A stretch of 64,000 nt of DNA. Origin: Bacteroidota bacterium. Its GTDB lineage: Bacteria; Bacteroidota; Bacteroidia; Chitinophagales; Chitinophagaceae. A program made the translations under genes and the position numbers. Location: positions 53,878 through 117,877 of the forward strand of contig JAFDXF010000065.1 of the NCBI GenBank assembly GCA_018268055.1. The letters are read 5' to 3'. Every line of letters starts with the position of its first letter. Positions within the stretch are counted from its first letter, which is position 1. Under the pieces are notes generated by a model that did no database searches, had not been told where the DNA came from, and saw only the letters and a list, made by a program, of their open reading frames with translations. Below are positions 25,352 through 36,113 of the stretch, one piece after another.

Positions 25352-25744
25352 ATGAAGAGTAAAAATGAAAATATGACACCACTAATTATAATCGGATTAC
25401 TGATTTTAGGTTTAGCAGCCGGCTATTTCAGCGGTCTTGTAGGTATTGGCGGCGGCATTATAGTTGTACCTGCTCTTGTTTTCATCTTCGGCTTTTCACA
25501 ATATGCCGCACAAGGCACCACCTTAGCATTGCTCATACCACCAATCGGTTTATTGGCTGTTTGGAAATATTATCAAAGTGGCCAAGTGGATATAAAAACT
25601 GCTGCAATCATTGCAGTTGGGTTTGTGATAGGAAGTTATTTCGGTAGTGCAACTGCTGTTGGAATTTCTCAAGATACACTCAAGAAAATTTTTGCAGTAG
25701 CATTAGTACTCATTGGTATTAAAACATATCTTTCTGCTAATTAA
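25352..25744 (+). CDS. Half-length TauE/SafE (TSUP) family membrane protein
   Basis: 130 residues with four predicted helices and one TSUP signature, AAGYFSGLVGIGGGIIVVPAL, plus the QYAAQGTTLALLIPP segment. Usual TauE/SafE exporters of sulfite, sulfonates or sulfide have two such repeats and about 250 residues, so this is a single-repeat form that would have to dimerise. No frameshift remnant of a second half is visible downstream: a hairpin follows 20 bases after the stop. Met8 (25373) is a plausible alternative start. Confidence 0.8.
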   Translation: MKSKNENMTPLIIIGLLILGLAAGYFSGLVGIGGGIIVVPALVFIFGFSQYAAQGTTLALLIPPIGLLAVWKYYQSGQVDIKTAAIIAVGFVIGSYFGSATAVGISQDTLKKIFAVALVLIGIKTYLSAN

Positions 25745-25764
25745 ACATTACTTCTATCAAAAGA

Positions 25765-25791
25765 ATACTAAAAACCCTTACTTTTTAGTAT
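25765..25791 (+). terminator. Hairpin after the TauE-like gene
   Basis: ATACTAAAAA and TTTTTAGTAT form a perfect 10-bp stem around CCCTTAC. The T-rich 3' arm is part of the stem, so strength is uncertain. Confidence 0.5.
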
Positions 25792-25826
25792 ATTTACCGC
25801 ATTTCTAATTTTACGCAACTATTTTT

Positions 25827-26237
25827 ATGAGCAAACTTATTATCAATAGCCTGGACTATTCAAGAATAAAGAAGTGTATCAGCGATGCAAAACTTTTTAA
25901 ATCTATCAACAGCAATGAGGCAGAAAAACTACTGAAAGAGTTAAATACTGCTGAAATTGTAGAGCCTGAAGCAATACCTTCCAATGTAGTTACTATGAAC
26001 TCTATTGTAAAATTGAGTTTCTTAAACAACAATAAACAAATCCAATTTCAGATTGTTTATCCAACACATGCTAATATAAAGGAAAATAAAATTTCTATTT
26101 TCTCTCCTATTGCTACGGCCCTTATCGGTTATCAGGTCAATGATGAAATAGAATGGATTGTTCCTGCCGGTCTTACAAAAATTAGGATTGACGAAATAAT
26201 TTACCAGCCCGAAGCAGCAGGAGATTATGATTTATAA
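25827..26237 (+). CDS. Rnk/GreA-GreB C-terminal-like protein
   Basis: 136 residues. The C-terminal ~85 residues (from VTMNSIVKLSFL through SIFSPIATALIGYQVNDEIEW to the end) match the FKBP-like GreA/GreB C-terminal domain found in Rnk and related regulators that bind RNA polymerase. The N-terminus is a short helical pair rather than the long coiled coil of GreA, so secondary-channel cleavage activity is unlikely and an Rnk-like regulatory role fits better. A TAATTTTA -7-like box lies 20 bases before the ATG. Confidence 0.78.
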   Translation: MSKLIINSLDYSRIKKCISDAKLFKSINSNEAEKLLKELNTAEIVEPEAIPSNVVTMNSIVKLSFLNNNKQIQFQIVYPTHANIKENKISIFSPIATALIGYQVNDEIEWIVPAGLTKIRIDEIIYQPEAAGDYDL

Positions 26238-26324
26238 ATGAACAGAATCAATAAATGGCAGTTCAATAGCTATTTCTTAATTATCATTTTTCAATTCACT
26301 TTTAATCTATAAAATAACAGTGCG

Positions 26325-26654
26325 ATGAATTGGGTAATACTTTTCATAGCAGGGCTCTTTGAAGTTGCTTTTGCATTTTGCTTAGGCAAAGCAAAAACTG
26401 CTACGGGTAACGAACTTATTTTTTGGTATGCAGCATTTTTTGTCACGCTGTGTATCAGTATGATACTGCTCATGAAAGCAACACAAACAATTCCAATTGG
26501 TACAGCTTATGCAGTTTGGACAGGTGTGGGTGCTGTAGGAACTGTAATAGTTGGTATTCTAATTTTTAAAGAACCGGCAACATTTTTAAGATTGTTATTT
26601 ATAGCAACATTAATTGCATCCATTATCGGATTAAAAGCTGTAACACACAATTAA
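26325..26654 (+). CDS. SMR-family exporter (SugE/Gdx type)
   Basis: 109 residues, four helices. The membrane-embedded glutamate is Glu13 in AGLFEVAFAF, and the third-helix motif PIGTAYAVWTGVGAVGT is typical of the SugE/Gdx branch that exports guanidinium, rather than of EmrE multidrug exporters. SMR proteins work as antiparallel dimers exchanging protons for cations; a single gene here implies a dual-topology homodimer. Its stop overlaps the ATG of the next gene (TAATG). No guanidine riboswitch was recognised upstream. Confidence 0.85.
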   Translation: MNWVILFIAGLFEVAFAFCLGKAKTATGNELIFWYAAFFVTLCISMILLMKATQTIPIGTAYAVWTGVGAVGTVIVGILIFKEPATFLRLLFIATLIASIIGLKAVTHN

Positions 26655-27382
26655 TGGAAAATATAATTTCAAATCTCAATGAGATCAATCAACGAATCAG
26701 TGCTGCCTGCAAAAATTCAAATAGAAATCTTAGTGACGTAAGACTATTATTGGCAACTAAAACTGTACCTCCTGAAAGAATAAAAATTGCATTAGAAACC
26801 GGCACTACTTTAATAGCCGAAAACAAAGTGCAAGAACTAAAAGAAAAATATGAGGCGTTAAAAAATATACCACATACCAACCATTTCATTGGCCATTTAC
26901 AAACCAATAAAATAAAAGACATTTTAAAATGCGATGTAGTATGCATTCAATCATTAGACAGAATTGAATTGGCTCAAAAACTACATCAAAGCCTTTTGCA
27001 AAAAAACAAAACCATTGATGTTTTGATTCAAGTAAACACTTCAGATGAAGCAAGTAAGTTTGGCATTACACCATCTCAAACAATTTCTTTTATTCAACAA
27101 GTTGCAGCTTTTCATACACTAAAAATAAAAGGCTTAATGACGATAGGACTATTTAGTACTGAAGAACAAAAAGTAAGGCCTTGTTTCCAATTATTAAGAC
27201 GATTAAAAGAAGAGATAGCAACATTGGAAATTCCCAATGTTGAAATGAAAGAACTTTCTATGGGCATGAGTGGTGATTTGGAAATTGCAATTGAAGAAGG
27301 AGCAACAATTATACGGGTTGGCACTGCAGTTTTCGGTAAGCGAGCCACCCCCGATAGTTATTATTGGAATGAAAATAATTAA
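26654..27382 (+). CDS. YggS-family pyridoxal phosphate homeostasis protein
   Basis: 242-residue TIM-barrel PLP protein. The PLP lysine is Lys36 in LLLATKTVPPERI; other family marks are HFIGHLQTNKIKDIL, the IQVNTSDEASKFGI segment and the C-terminal ELSMGMSGDLEIAIEEGATIIRVGTAVFG phosphate-binding region. Family members keep free PLP and amino acid pools balanced; no enzyme activity is known. Start overlaps the exporter stop by one base, so the pair is translationally coupled. Confidence 0.93.
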   Translation: MENIISNLNEINQRISAACKNSNRNLSDVRLLLATKTVPPERIKIALETGTTLIAENKVQELKEKYEALKNIPHTNHFIGHLQTNKIKDILKCDVVCIQSLDRIELAQKLHQSLLQKNKTIDVLIQVNTSDEASKFGITPSQTISFIQQVAAFHTLKIKGLMTIGLFSTEEQKVRPCFQLLRRLKEEIATLEIPNVEMKELSMGMSGDLEIAIEEGATIIRVGTAVFGKRATPDSYYWNENN

Positions 27383-27388
27383 GAAACA

Positions 27389-27898
27389 TTATTCACGAAT
27401 AAGTGTTTTTGCTTCATTAACCAGGCAGTTTGCCATTTGCATCATTGTATCCCTTTTTTCAGTCAAAACATTCACAGTTAATTCTTTTTCACTGGTAGTT
27501 TTAAAAACTATTTTATCTACTTTCTGAGTAGATAGTCGAGTCATATTGGTATTGGGTACTTGAGTATTTTTAAACACAAATTGGAATAAGCCTTCGCAAT
27601 TCATAGTACCATTATTTCTGATTGTCAGTTTTGATTTAGTTCCTTCAAAATAAACATAGGCTGTGGAATTATTATCAAAGCACACTTCTCGCCCTTCTAA
27701 GGAGAAAAGAACAGTTATTTCAGCTGCAGTAGCATCAAAAGACACCATTCCGCTATTTAGCTTCAAAAATCCGGTTGATAATTTTTCTTCTTTTGAAAAA
27801 GAATTTATTTCTCTGTTTATTTTGCAACCCACATGAGTTGTATCCTGAGCAAAACTAAAAGCAGGAAATAAAAGAAAGAATAAAAATAATTTTCGCAT
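27389..27898 (-). CDS. Secreted protein of unknown function
   Basis: 169 residues with a signal peptide (MRKLFLFFLLFPAFSFAQ). The mature part is beta-rich, with four cysteines (HVGCKI, REVCFDN, MNCEGL, MANCLV) that could form two periplasmic disulfides. No family recognised. It lies 52 bases downstream of the secreted thioredoxin on the same strand, which might supply disulfide exchange. Convergent with yggS, 6 bases apart. Confidence 0.7.
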   Translation of the reverse strand: MRKLFLFFLLFPAFSFAQDTTHVGCKINREINSFSKEEKLSTGFLKLNSGMVSFDATAAEITVLFSLEGREVCFDNNSTAYVYFEGTKSKLTIRNNGTMNCEGLFQFVFKNTQVPNTNMTRLSTQKVDKIVFKTTSEKELTVNVLTEKRDTMMQMANCLVNEAKTLIRE

Positions 27899-27950
27899 AA
27901 TTAAAATTACTTACAACAGAGATTAAAACATTCAGTCAATAGTTGCATGA

Positions 27951-28490
27951 TTAATGCTGTTCATTCTTTCTAAATCTTTTCTGAATGATTTCCAATTCTT
28001 CTCTACTCATTTTGGATGTTTTGCGTAAAACTGAAAGGAAATAAAGCACTTCTTTTTCAGATGCAGGGCAGCCCACATTATCGCCAGCCATGATTTGCGT
28101 TCCTACTTTTCTCATTTTAGAATCAGCTAAAAGTTTTCCATTACTGTCAAATACAAGCCAATAGGGAATTCCTTGATCTTTACCGCCAAAATCATTCCGC
28201 ATTTTATCTGCGCCGGGGTTTTCCAAATCCTTTTTATCCTTGGCTTCATCTACTACCAAGTGTGCGATCACATAATTATCGTCAAACATTTTTTTACATT
28301 CAGGATCATTCATACTCGTATCCATCTTATGACACCATCCGCACCAAGAGGCATGAAACATCAGAAACACATTCTTATTTTCTTGCTTCGCTTGTTCACA
28401 TGCTTTTTTAAATACAACATCAGCAGATAATGGTTGTGCTGCTACTATACCCGCCAATAAAACACCTATTAATAAGCCCACTATTTTCAT
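27951..28490 (-). CDS. Secreted thioredoxin-like protein (DUF255/DsbD-gamma type)
   Basis: 179 residues. After a signal peptide (MKIVGLLIGVLLAGIVAAQ) comes a thioredoxin fold with active site WCGWC in FMFHASWCGWCHKMDTSMND, a motif typical of the thioredoxin_7/DsbD-gamma type, and the cis-proline loop QGIPYWLVFD. Periplasmic disulfide reductase is the likely role. It shares direction with the secreted cysteine-containing protein downstream. Confidence 0.85.
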   Translation of the reverse strand: MKIVGLLIGVLLAGIVAAQPLSADVVFKKACEQAKQENKNVFLMFHASWCGWCHKMDTSMNDPECKKMFDDNYVIAHLVVDEAKDKKDLENPGADKMRNDFGGKDQGIPYWLVFDSNGKLLADSKMRKVGTQIMAGDNVGCPASEKEVLYFLSVLRKTSKMSREELEIIQKRFRKNEQH

Positions 28491-28585
28491 ATAAAATTTT
28501 TATTTTACGAAAATAGATTATATCTCTCTAAAATAATCCTTAAAGCTTTGCTATGTTCTGAGAAAGTAAAATCTTTGCAATTACA

Positions 28586-29374
28586 ATGGTACAAGCATAT
28601 AATTTTTTAGCATCGTGGCAGTTGTTCCCCGAAAAAGGAACTTATGAATTGGGTGAACGCCCTAAAAGTGGCATTTACAAAATTGAATCTGTTCCCGATA
28701 GCAAACAATTACTGATTTATCACAACTGGGTTTCTTTAGAAAATAAAGCATTCGCTGCCGATTATAAAATAATTGCCGACGGAGAACTCAATGAATTTGA
28801 AAATATACAAATGGCAGATAAAGTTCAGGCTGCATTTCCGGATAGCATCAGTTTTGAAATTCATTTTTACAAAAAGGGAGAAGTAATGCTGCATATTGTA
28901 CACGAAATAATGCCCAATGGGTATCTGCGCATTACGCAACAAGGATATAAAGAAGACGGAAATTCTTACACCAACACCGAAGTTTATCACAAACAATTGA
29001 GTGTGCTTCCCTACTCTGCTTCTGTAGCCGGTGCAGTGATCAAAGCAAATGAAGAAGGAATTATCAAACACAAAGCTCTCACTGCTATGGAAGAACAAAC
29101 CAATATGCAGCTGGAGCAAATAAGAAAACAAATTGAACTATTGGCTTTGCAGGCACATGAGATTCAGCAACGAAAGGAATTATCAATGATGATTTATAAT
29201 GCAAAACTTTCTTTCAAACCAAACATCGGCCAAACATATTATCTCTACGAAAAAAATGACGGCAATTCAATGCTCTCTTTAGTATCACCAAAAGAATGGG
29301 GCAAGAGCAGCCCATTCAAAAAATTTGTTGCAGCAGTACAATTACTTGCAGATCATACTTGGAAGGAATTATAA
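28586..29374 (+). CDS. DUF2452 domain protein
   Basis: 262 residues. The C-terminal half carries the strongly conserved DUF2452 block LPYSASVAGAVIKANEEG, then a long helical coiled-coil-like stretch rich in Gln and Glu, then KPNIGQTYYLYE. The N-terminal half is a beta-rich lipocalin-like part (LFPEKGTYELGERPKSGIYK). Function unknown; conserved in Bacteroidota. A near-match -7 box (AATCTTTG) lies 8 bases before the ATG. Confidence 0.8.
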   Translation: MVQAYNFLASWQLFPEKGTYELGERPKSGIYKIESVPDSKQLLIYHNWVSLENKAFAADYKIIADGELNEFENIQMADKVQAAFPDSISFEIHFYKKGEVMLHIVHEIMPNGYLRITQQGYKEDGNSYTNTEVYHKQLSVLPYSASVAGAVIKANEEGIIKHKALTAMEEQTNMQLEQIRKQIELLALQAHEIQQRKELSMMIYNAKLSFKPNIGQTYYLYEKNDGNSMLSLVSPKEWGKSSPFKKFVAAVQLLADHTWKEL

Positions 29375-29428
29375 AAGCTTTCAGGATGTTATCTATCAAC
29401 ACAAATCACATTTTCGTAATTTTACGCA

Positions 29429-30160
29429 ATGACGAAACTCTCTGTAAATATCAACAAGTTTGCCACACTTCGCAATGCAAGAGGCGGCAATAATCCCGAT
29501 GTAGTAAAAGCAGCAATAGATGCACAACGCTTCGGTGCAGATGGTGTAACGGTGCATCCACGCCCGGATGAGCGGCATATTCGCTATGATGATGTGCGAC
29601 AAATAAAAAATATTATCACCACAGAGTTTAATATTGAAGGTAATTGCCGAGAGCAAAAATTTATTGACCTTGTTTTAGAAACAAAACCCAATCAGGTCAC
29701 ACTTGTACCCGATGAGCAAGGACAATTAACCAGTGATCATGGATGGGATACTATAAAACATAAAGATTATCTTACTGAGACGATTAAAACTTTTAATGAT
29801 GCAGGAATAAGAGTGAGCATTTTTGTGGATCCAGATATTAAAATGATTGAAGGAGCAGCACTTACAGGTACCGATCGTATTGAACTTTATACCGAGGGAT
29901 ATGCAAAACAATGTTTGAATGGGGGAAAAACAGAAGCAATTAAACCTTACGTATTAGCAGCAAAAAAAGCTGTTGCACTCGGGCTTGGCATCAATGCAGG
30001 CCATGATTTAGATTTACACAATCTAAAATATTTTTCAGAAAACATTGATGGTCTTCTCGAAGTAAGTATTGGCCATGCATTAATCTGCGATGCTATTTAT
30101 CTTGGTTTTGAAAACACAGTTCAGTTGTACAAAAGGCAATTGATGAAACAATTAGTATAA
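29429..30160 (+). CDS. pdxJ: Pyridoxine 5'-phosphate synthase
   Basis: 243-residue TIM barrel that condenses 1-deoxyxylulose 5-phosphate with 3-amino-2-oxopropyl phosphate in the DXP-dependent vitamin B6 pathway. Seen motifs: the N-terminal SVNINKFATLRNARGG, the catalytic GVTVHPRPDERHI, QVTLVPDE, and the phosphate loop VSIGHALICDAIYLG. The start has a TAATTTTA -7-like box four bases upstream of the ATG. Together with yggS nearby it is the second PLP-related gene here, but they are not in one operon. Stops converge with the next gene, 3 bases apart. Confidence 0.95.
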   Translation: MTKLSVNINKFATLRNARGGNNPDVVKAAIDAQRFGADGVTVHPRPDERHIRYDDVRQIKNIITTEFNIEGNCREQKFIDLVLETKPNQVTLVPDEQGQLTSDHGWDTIKHKDYLTETIKTFNDAGIRVSIFVDPDIKMIEGAALTGTDRIELYTEGYAKQCLNGGKTEAIKPYVLAAKKAVALGLGINAGHDLDLHNLKYFSENIDGLLEVSIGHALICDAIYLGFENTVQLYKRQLMKQLV

Positions 30161-30163
30161 CAT

Positions 30164-30805
30164 TTATTCCGTAGGTTTCGGTTCGCTGCCACCGCTGGTT
30201 ATCAAATACATTTCATAGAAATTCAATTTCTTGTTTCCACCTTCTACAATCTTATATTGATTGGGTAAGATTTTATTGTAAGCAAAAGCATCAACAATAG
30301 CTTGCTTATATGTATCAAAATCATCTTGTTTTGTTTTGGACGATTTGTATAAATAAATAAAAGCTATATCCCCATCTTCAGCATTTTTAAAATCGGCAGC
30401 AGCAATAAATCTTTGTACTGCTTTCTTTAATTCTGCTCCGCTTGTAAATGATCCTTTTACGATTAGTTGCGCTGCAGATGTTATATCTATAGAAGCAGAT
30501 GCTTTGCTCGGGCAGCCTGTTGGTAGCCCTGTTATTTCCACTGTTGCAGTTATTTTATTTTCAGAAACACCCTTTGAGGAAACATAAATACGAGCAGTTC
30601 CTGCGCCTGAAACAATTTCGCCACTACTGATCGTCCATTTATAAGTAACATTTGATTCAAGAAATTTAATATCACAGGTAAAGAAAATAGTATCGCCTTC
30701 TGTTATAGTGTTTATATAAGGCTCCACTTTTATCGTAGGGCAATTTTGTGCATTACATATTATTGTCAACAATAAAGACATTAATACAATAAATAAATTT
30801 TTCAT
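30164..30805 (-). CDS. Secreted protein with an Ig/PKD-like domain
   Basis: 213 residues with a signal peptide (MKNLFIVLMSLLLTIICNAQ). Residues ~25-110 look like a PKD/Ig-like beta sandwich (GDTIFFTCDI, VTYKWTISSGEIVSGAGTARIYV, KITATVEITGLP). The last ~100 residues are a separate alpha/beta part without a recognised family. Probably periplasmic or surface exposed. No partner genes; it lies convergent with pdxJ and divergent from the lytic transglycosylase. Confidence 0.7.
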   Translation of the reverse strand: MKNLFIVLMSLLLTIICNAQNCPTIKVEPYINTITEGDTIFFTCDIKFLESNVTYKWTISSGEIVSGAGTARIYVSSKGVSENKITATVEITGLPTGCPSKASASIDITSAAQLIVKGSFTSGAELKKAVQRFIAAADFKNAEDGDIAFIYLYKSSKTKQDDFDTYKQAIVDAFAYNKILPNQYKIVEGGNKKLNFYEMYLITSGGSEPKPTE

Positions 30806-31224
30806 ATAGATAATTATTTAATCCTTTTGAAATTTCTATTAAAAATAATCGCTCGCTCTATTTAATTCTCGAATGAGAAGGCAAAAAAACAATTTAAGTT
30901 GCTTGACATATTTTTATCGTTGATAAAATTGAAAAAAACATTGAATAAATAACAATAATTTTCTGACTTTTTTTCAGGTTTAAAATATTTAGCAATGAGT
31001 ATCACTGACTTAGCGTGTCAGGTGAGTAATTTTAACAATTATCAGTATTCTCTGCAAAATCATTGGCTTACTTTTGCACAACTTTTAAAAAATACCAATG
31101 TCAATTATTCAAAAGACATTGTTGCAATAAAAAATTAAAGCAGTAAGTCAAATTTAGTTCAACCATTAATACTGCATCTAAATCCGAATACTAAGAAAGC
31201 CAATTTGTGGTTTAAATATATGTA
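30806..31224. other. Intergenic region with a probable promoter
   Basis: 419 AT-rich bases between divergent genes. A perfect plus-strand -7 box lies at 31069. A 47-codon open frame (30995-31138) overlaps that promoter and has no family resemblance; I treat it as non-coding. Nothing else recognised. Confidence 0.5.
31069..31076 (+). promoter_or_regulatory. -7 box (TACTTTTG) for the lytic transglycosylase gene
   Basis: Exact TAnnTTTG, 148 bases before the ATG at 31225, implying a leader of about 140 nt. Confidence 0.45.
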
Positions 31225-32055
31225 ATGGAAAGAAGATTATACATAGCAGGGTTTATTATTTTGTTTATGGCATTAGTTGCAGCAGCATCTGATAAGCTAT
31301 CTACATATATTGCTCCTGCTACAGAATTGAATACTGTGGACAAAACGCCCATACACCAATTTGATACAAATGGGGTGTGCACATGCATTCCTTATGATAA
31401 TGAAGAAGAATTAGAAAGTGCTCCTAAATTAGAATTGAACAGTAGCTTAATCTCATTTGTAAAAAACTACAATACTAAAAACGGGAAACAACTTGACATA
31501 GCAAAACAAAAAAAGCAAAAATATTTTACCCTTTTAGATTCTGTACTCAGAGAAAATGAAGTTCCTGCCGAACTTAAATATCTTGCATTCATTGAATCGG
31601 GTATGGAACTCAATCCTACTTCCAGAACCGGTGCTATTGGTCCATGGGCTTTGATGCCGGATGCTGCAAAAAGATATGGCCTTAAGGTTGGAAAAAATGA
31701 CGAACGTCTCAGTTATGCAAAAAGTACTGCTGCTGCAGCTAAGATTCTCAAAGATATGTATGAAGAATATGGCGATTGGCTGACAGCTATTGCTGCCTAC
31801 AACTGTGGGCCAGGTACGATGCAAAGAGCAATAAAAAAAGCCGGTAGTAACGACTATTGGAAAGTTCAAAACTTCTTACCTGAAGAAACCAGAAGACATA
31901 CCAAAAAATTCATTGCCATTCATTATCACTTTGAAGGTCATGGAAGTCTCGTCACCATTACCAAATCAGAATTAGAAAAACATTTAGCTGCTGTAGCCAT
32001 ATACACAGCGAATAGACACGGGCATAACACAATTGACTCTATCGCACTTAACTAA
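31225..32055 (+). CDS. Lytic transglycosylase (SLT family, MltD-like)
   Basis: 276 residues. A single N-terminal hydrophobic segment (residues 6-22) anchors or exports it; the SLT domain follows, with the catalytic Glu124 in KYLAFIESGMELNPTSRTGA, the GAIGPWALMP loop, and the AAYNCGPGTMQRAI motif that closes the glycan groove. It cleaves murein strands to 1,6-anhydro-muramic ends. In most relatives the loop is G-x-WQ-x-M; here Gln is replaced by Ala. No LysM repeats follow, unlike full-length MltD. Confidence 0.87.
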   Translation: MERRLYIAGFIILFMALVAAASDKLSTYIAPATELNTVDKTPIHQFDTNGVCTCIPYDNEEELESAPKLELNSSLISFVKNYNTKNGKQLDIAKQKKQKYFTLLDSVLRENEVPAELKYLAFIESGMELNPTSRTGAIGPWALMPDAAKRYGLKVGKNDERLSYAKSTAAAAKILKDMYEEYGDWLTAIAAYNCGPGTMQRAIKKAGSNDYWKVQNFLPEETRRHTKKFIAIHYHFEGHGSLVTITKSELEKHLAAVAIYTANRHGHNTIDSIALN

Positions 32056-32211
32056 CATTTATTTTACTCCTGTCTAAAATCCAATTGAAATTCAGGGGTA
32101 AAATTGTTGCATTGTAATAGCAATTCATTCAAAAGACATAAGCCTTACGATAAGTATGCTCAAATTGTCCACATCTTAAATGTCAAATTAGATAGGATTA
32201 AAAATATCCAT

Positions 32212-32219
32212 TAGCTTTG
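32212..32219 (+). promoter_or_regulatory. -7 box (TAGCTTTG) for pyrG
   Basis: Exact TAnnTTTG, 115 bases before the pyrG ATG. The leader has an oligo-T run but no convincing attenuator hairpin. Confidence 0.5.
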
Positions 32220-32325
32220 CACGACCTCTCGGAATTTTTTTTGAATGACGGCTTATTTTGAGCATTTTCCGCCGGTCACAAGTTCAACAATTTTAATTTT
32301 TTCAAAACGAAATTTAAATAAATAA

Positions 32326-33984
<1,659 letters not shown>

Positions 33985-34086
33985 GCATTTATACCGATTT
34001 TTTTAGCCTGTAGTAGCTTTTCAGCCTTCTACCGAATTTAATGACAATGAGCCCTTGCCAATAAGTTTTCTGGCCCTGCTTTACCC

Positions 34087-34094
34087 TATCTTTG
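34087..34094 (+). promoter_or_regulatory. -7 box (TATCTTTG) for yidC
   Basis: Exact TAnnTTTG, 36 bases before the yidC ATG. Confidence 0.6.
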
Positions 34095-34130
34095 CCACCC
34101 GAAAAATTTCGGAACTAAAACTTACTTGGA

Positions 34131-35999
34131 ATGAAATTTGACAAAAATACAGTCATTGGATTTGTACTACTCGGTGTTTTGTTCATCCTATACTTTGTGG
34201 TTATCCAAAAAGACCAAAATGCTGCACGTAAACAAAAAGCGGAAGAGCAGGTAAAAGAGCAAAAAATTATTGACTCCATCGCGAAAGTTCGCAAACCTGT
34301 CGAAGATTCGCTCAAGCGTATTAGTGATTCAGTTGCTTTTGCCAATAAATCTCAGCTTTTTAAACAATCCGGAGATACTACAGAACATATCGTTACAATT
34401 TCCAACAAATTGATCAATGTTTCTTTTACCAATAAAGGCGGAAGAATAAAATCAGTTGAACTGAAAAATTTCAAAGGTCAAGACAGTGGATTGGTTAAAA
34501 TGGGTGCAACAAGTTTTGACGATTTAAGCTACCAAATAAATGCAGTAGCTGCAAATGGCCAAGGCACTGCCTCTACCAATGAACTTTTCTTTTCCAAAAT
34601 AGATACAACAACTGGTGCCGATGGTAATCAAGTGATTTCTTTCACCTTGCCGTTGGACAGTGCGAATACATACATCACACACGAGTTTACGGTGAAGAAA
34701 GATGACTACATGATTGATTTCAATGTAAAAATCGGAGGTGCAGATAAGTTATTTACAGGAGGTGCATTAAATATTGACTGGCAATATGCAGCCGAGCAGC
34801 AAGAAAAAGGATTAAGTTATGAAAGAGAAAATACACAAATAGGATATGTAACAGATGGTGAATTTGATTATCACTCTATGTTTAAACGAAACAGTAAAGA
34901 GTTTAAAGATGCTGTGAAATGGTTAGGAATACGTCAGCGCTTTTTTCTTGCAGCTTTTGTAGCGAAAAATAATTTTTCCGGTGGAAGTAATATTGATTGG
35001 AAAACACCTGCCGATTCTACAAAGGCTGTGCTTTATGCTACGTCTCGATTAAAAGTACAAGTACCTGCAGGAAAAGAAGCAGTACTACCTTTTAGTATTT
35101 ACTATGGCCCTTCTGATTATAATTTATTAAAAAAATATGACCTTCAGTTTGATAAAATCGTAAACCTCGGTCAAGGGCTTTATTCATTTGTACGTCCCAT
35201 TAACCGTTTCATTATTATTCCTGTATTCGACTTCTTTAAAAGTTTTATCGGACAATTAGGAATTGTAATTGCATTACTTACTTTGTTTATCAGATTGATA
35301 ATATCCCCACTCACGTATTCCAGTTATTTGAGCGGAGCAAAGATGAAAGCGCTTCGCCCGGAAATTGAAAAACTGAAAGCTAAGTTTGGTGCTGATAGGC
35401 AAGCAATGAGTATGGAACAAATGAAACTGTTCCGAGAAGCAGGCGTAAATCCGCTTGGAGGTTGTATTCCTGCATTATTCCAGATACCAATCTTCTTTGC
35501 CTTATTCAGCTTCTTTAACTCATCGGTGGATTTGCGCGGTGCCAGCTTTTTATGGGCATCCGATCTATCTGCTCCTGATAAGTTTATACATTGGGGAAAT
35601 GTACCGGTTTTGAGCTCATTATTGGGCGATCATTTAAGCTTGTTCAACGTTACGGCTTGCATTACCAGTTTTCTCATTTCTATGTACAGTATGAGTATGT
35701 CGCCGGATCAAAGTAATCCATTGTTAAAATGGATGCCTTATATTTTCCCTGTATTCCTCTTATTCTTTTTTAATAGGCTTCCGGCAGGTCTTACGTGGTA
35801 CTATACTGTGTCTAACTTAGTTACTTTAGGTCTTCAGGTCATCATTCAGCGATTCATTATCAACCACGATCAGATATTGGCCAAAATTGACGAAAACAGA
35901 AAAAAGCCAAAAACAAAATCTAAGTGGCAAGAAAGAATGGAGCAAATGCAGGAACAGCAAAAAAATATGCGTGAAATGCAACAAAAGAATAAAAGATAA
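34131..35999 (+). CDS. yidC: Membrane protein insertase YidC
   Basis: 622 residues with Gram-negative architecture: N-terminal helix (VIGFVLLGVLFILYFVVI), a large periplasmic beta-sandwich domain (about residues 75-350), then the five-helix insertase core beginning near FFKSFIGQLGIVIALLTLF with the conserved GGCIPALFQIPIFFALFSFF. The tail is Lys/Gln/Met rich and may contact ribosomes. YidC inserts and folds inner-membrane proteins alone or with SecYEG. No rnpA or rpmH neighbours. Confidence 0.96.
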   Translation: MKFDKNTVIGFVLLGVLFILYFVVIQKDQNAARKQKAEEQVKEQKIIDSIAKVRKPVEDSLKRISDSVAFANKSQLFKQSGDTTEHIVTISNKLINVSFTNKGGRIKSVELKNFKGQDSGLVKMGATSFDDLSYQINAVAANGQGTASTNELFFSKIDTTTGADGNQVISFTLPLDSANTYITHEFTVKKDDYMIDFNVKIGGADKLFTGGALNIDWQYAAEQQEKGLSYERENTQIGYVTDGEFDYHSMFKRNSKEFKDAVKWLGIRQRFFLAAFVAKNNFSGGSNIDWKTPADSTKAVLYATSRLKVQVPAGKEAVLPFSIYYGPSDYNLLKKYDLQFDKIVNLGQGLYSFVRPINRFIIIPVFDFFKSFIGQLGIVIALLTLFIRLIISPLTYSSYLSGAKMKALRPEIEKLKAKFGADRQAMSMEQMKLFREAGVNPLGGCIPALFQIPIFFALFSFFNSSVDLRGASFLWASDLSAPDKFIHWGNVPVLSSLLGDHLSLFNVTACITSFLISMYSMSMSPDQSNPLLKWMPYIFPVFLLFFFNRLPAGLTWYYTVSNLVTLGLQVIIQRFIINHDQILAKIDENRKKPKTKSKWQERMEQMQEQQKNMREMQQKNKR

Positions 36000-36113
36000 T
36001 CAGCTTCCTGTTTCTTTAATTTTTTGGATTATCTTTTCACTATTGTTAAAGTGAATAGTATTAAGAATTGCAACCATTAAACAATTTTTATACGTCTGTT
36101 TCTTGTTATTAAA

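Noticed and set aside
30995..31138. 47-codon open frame upstream of the lytic transglycosylase
   Set aside because: It overlaps a perfect -7 box, has no signal or family likeness, and no supporting upstream promoter.
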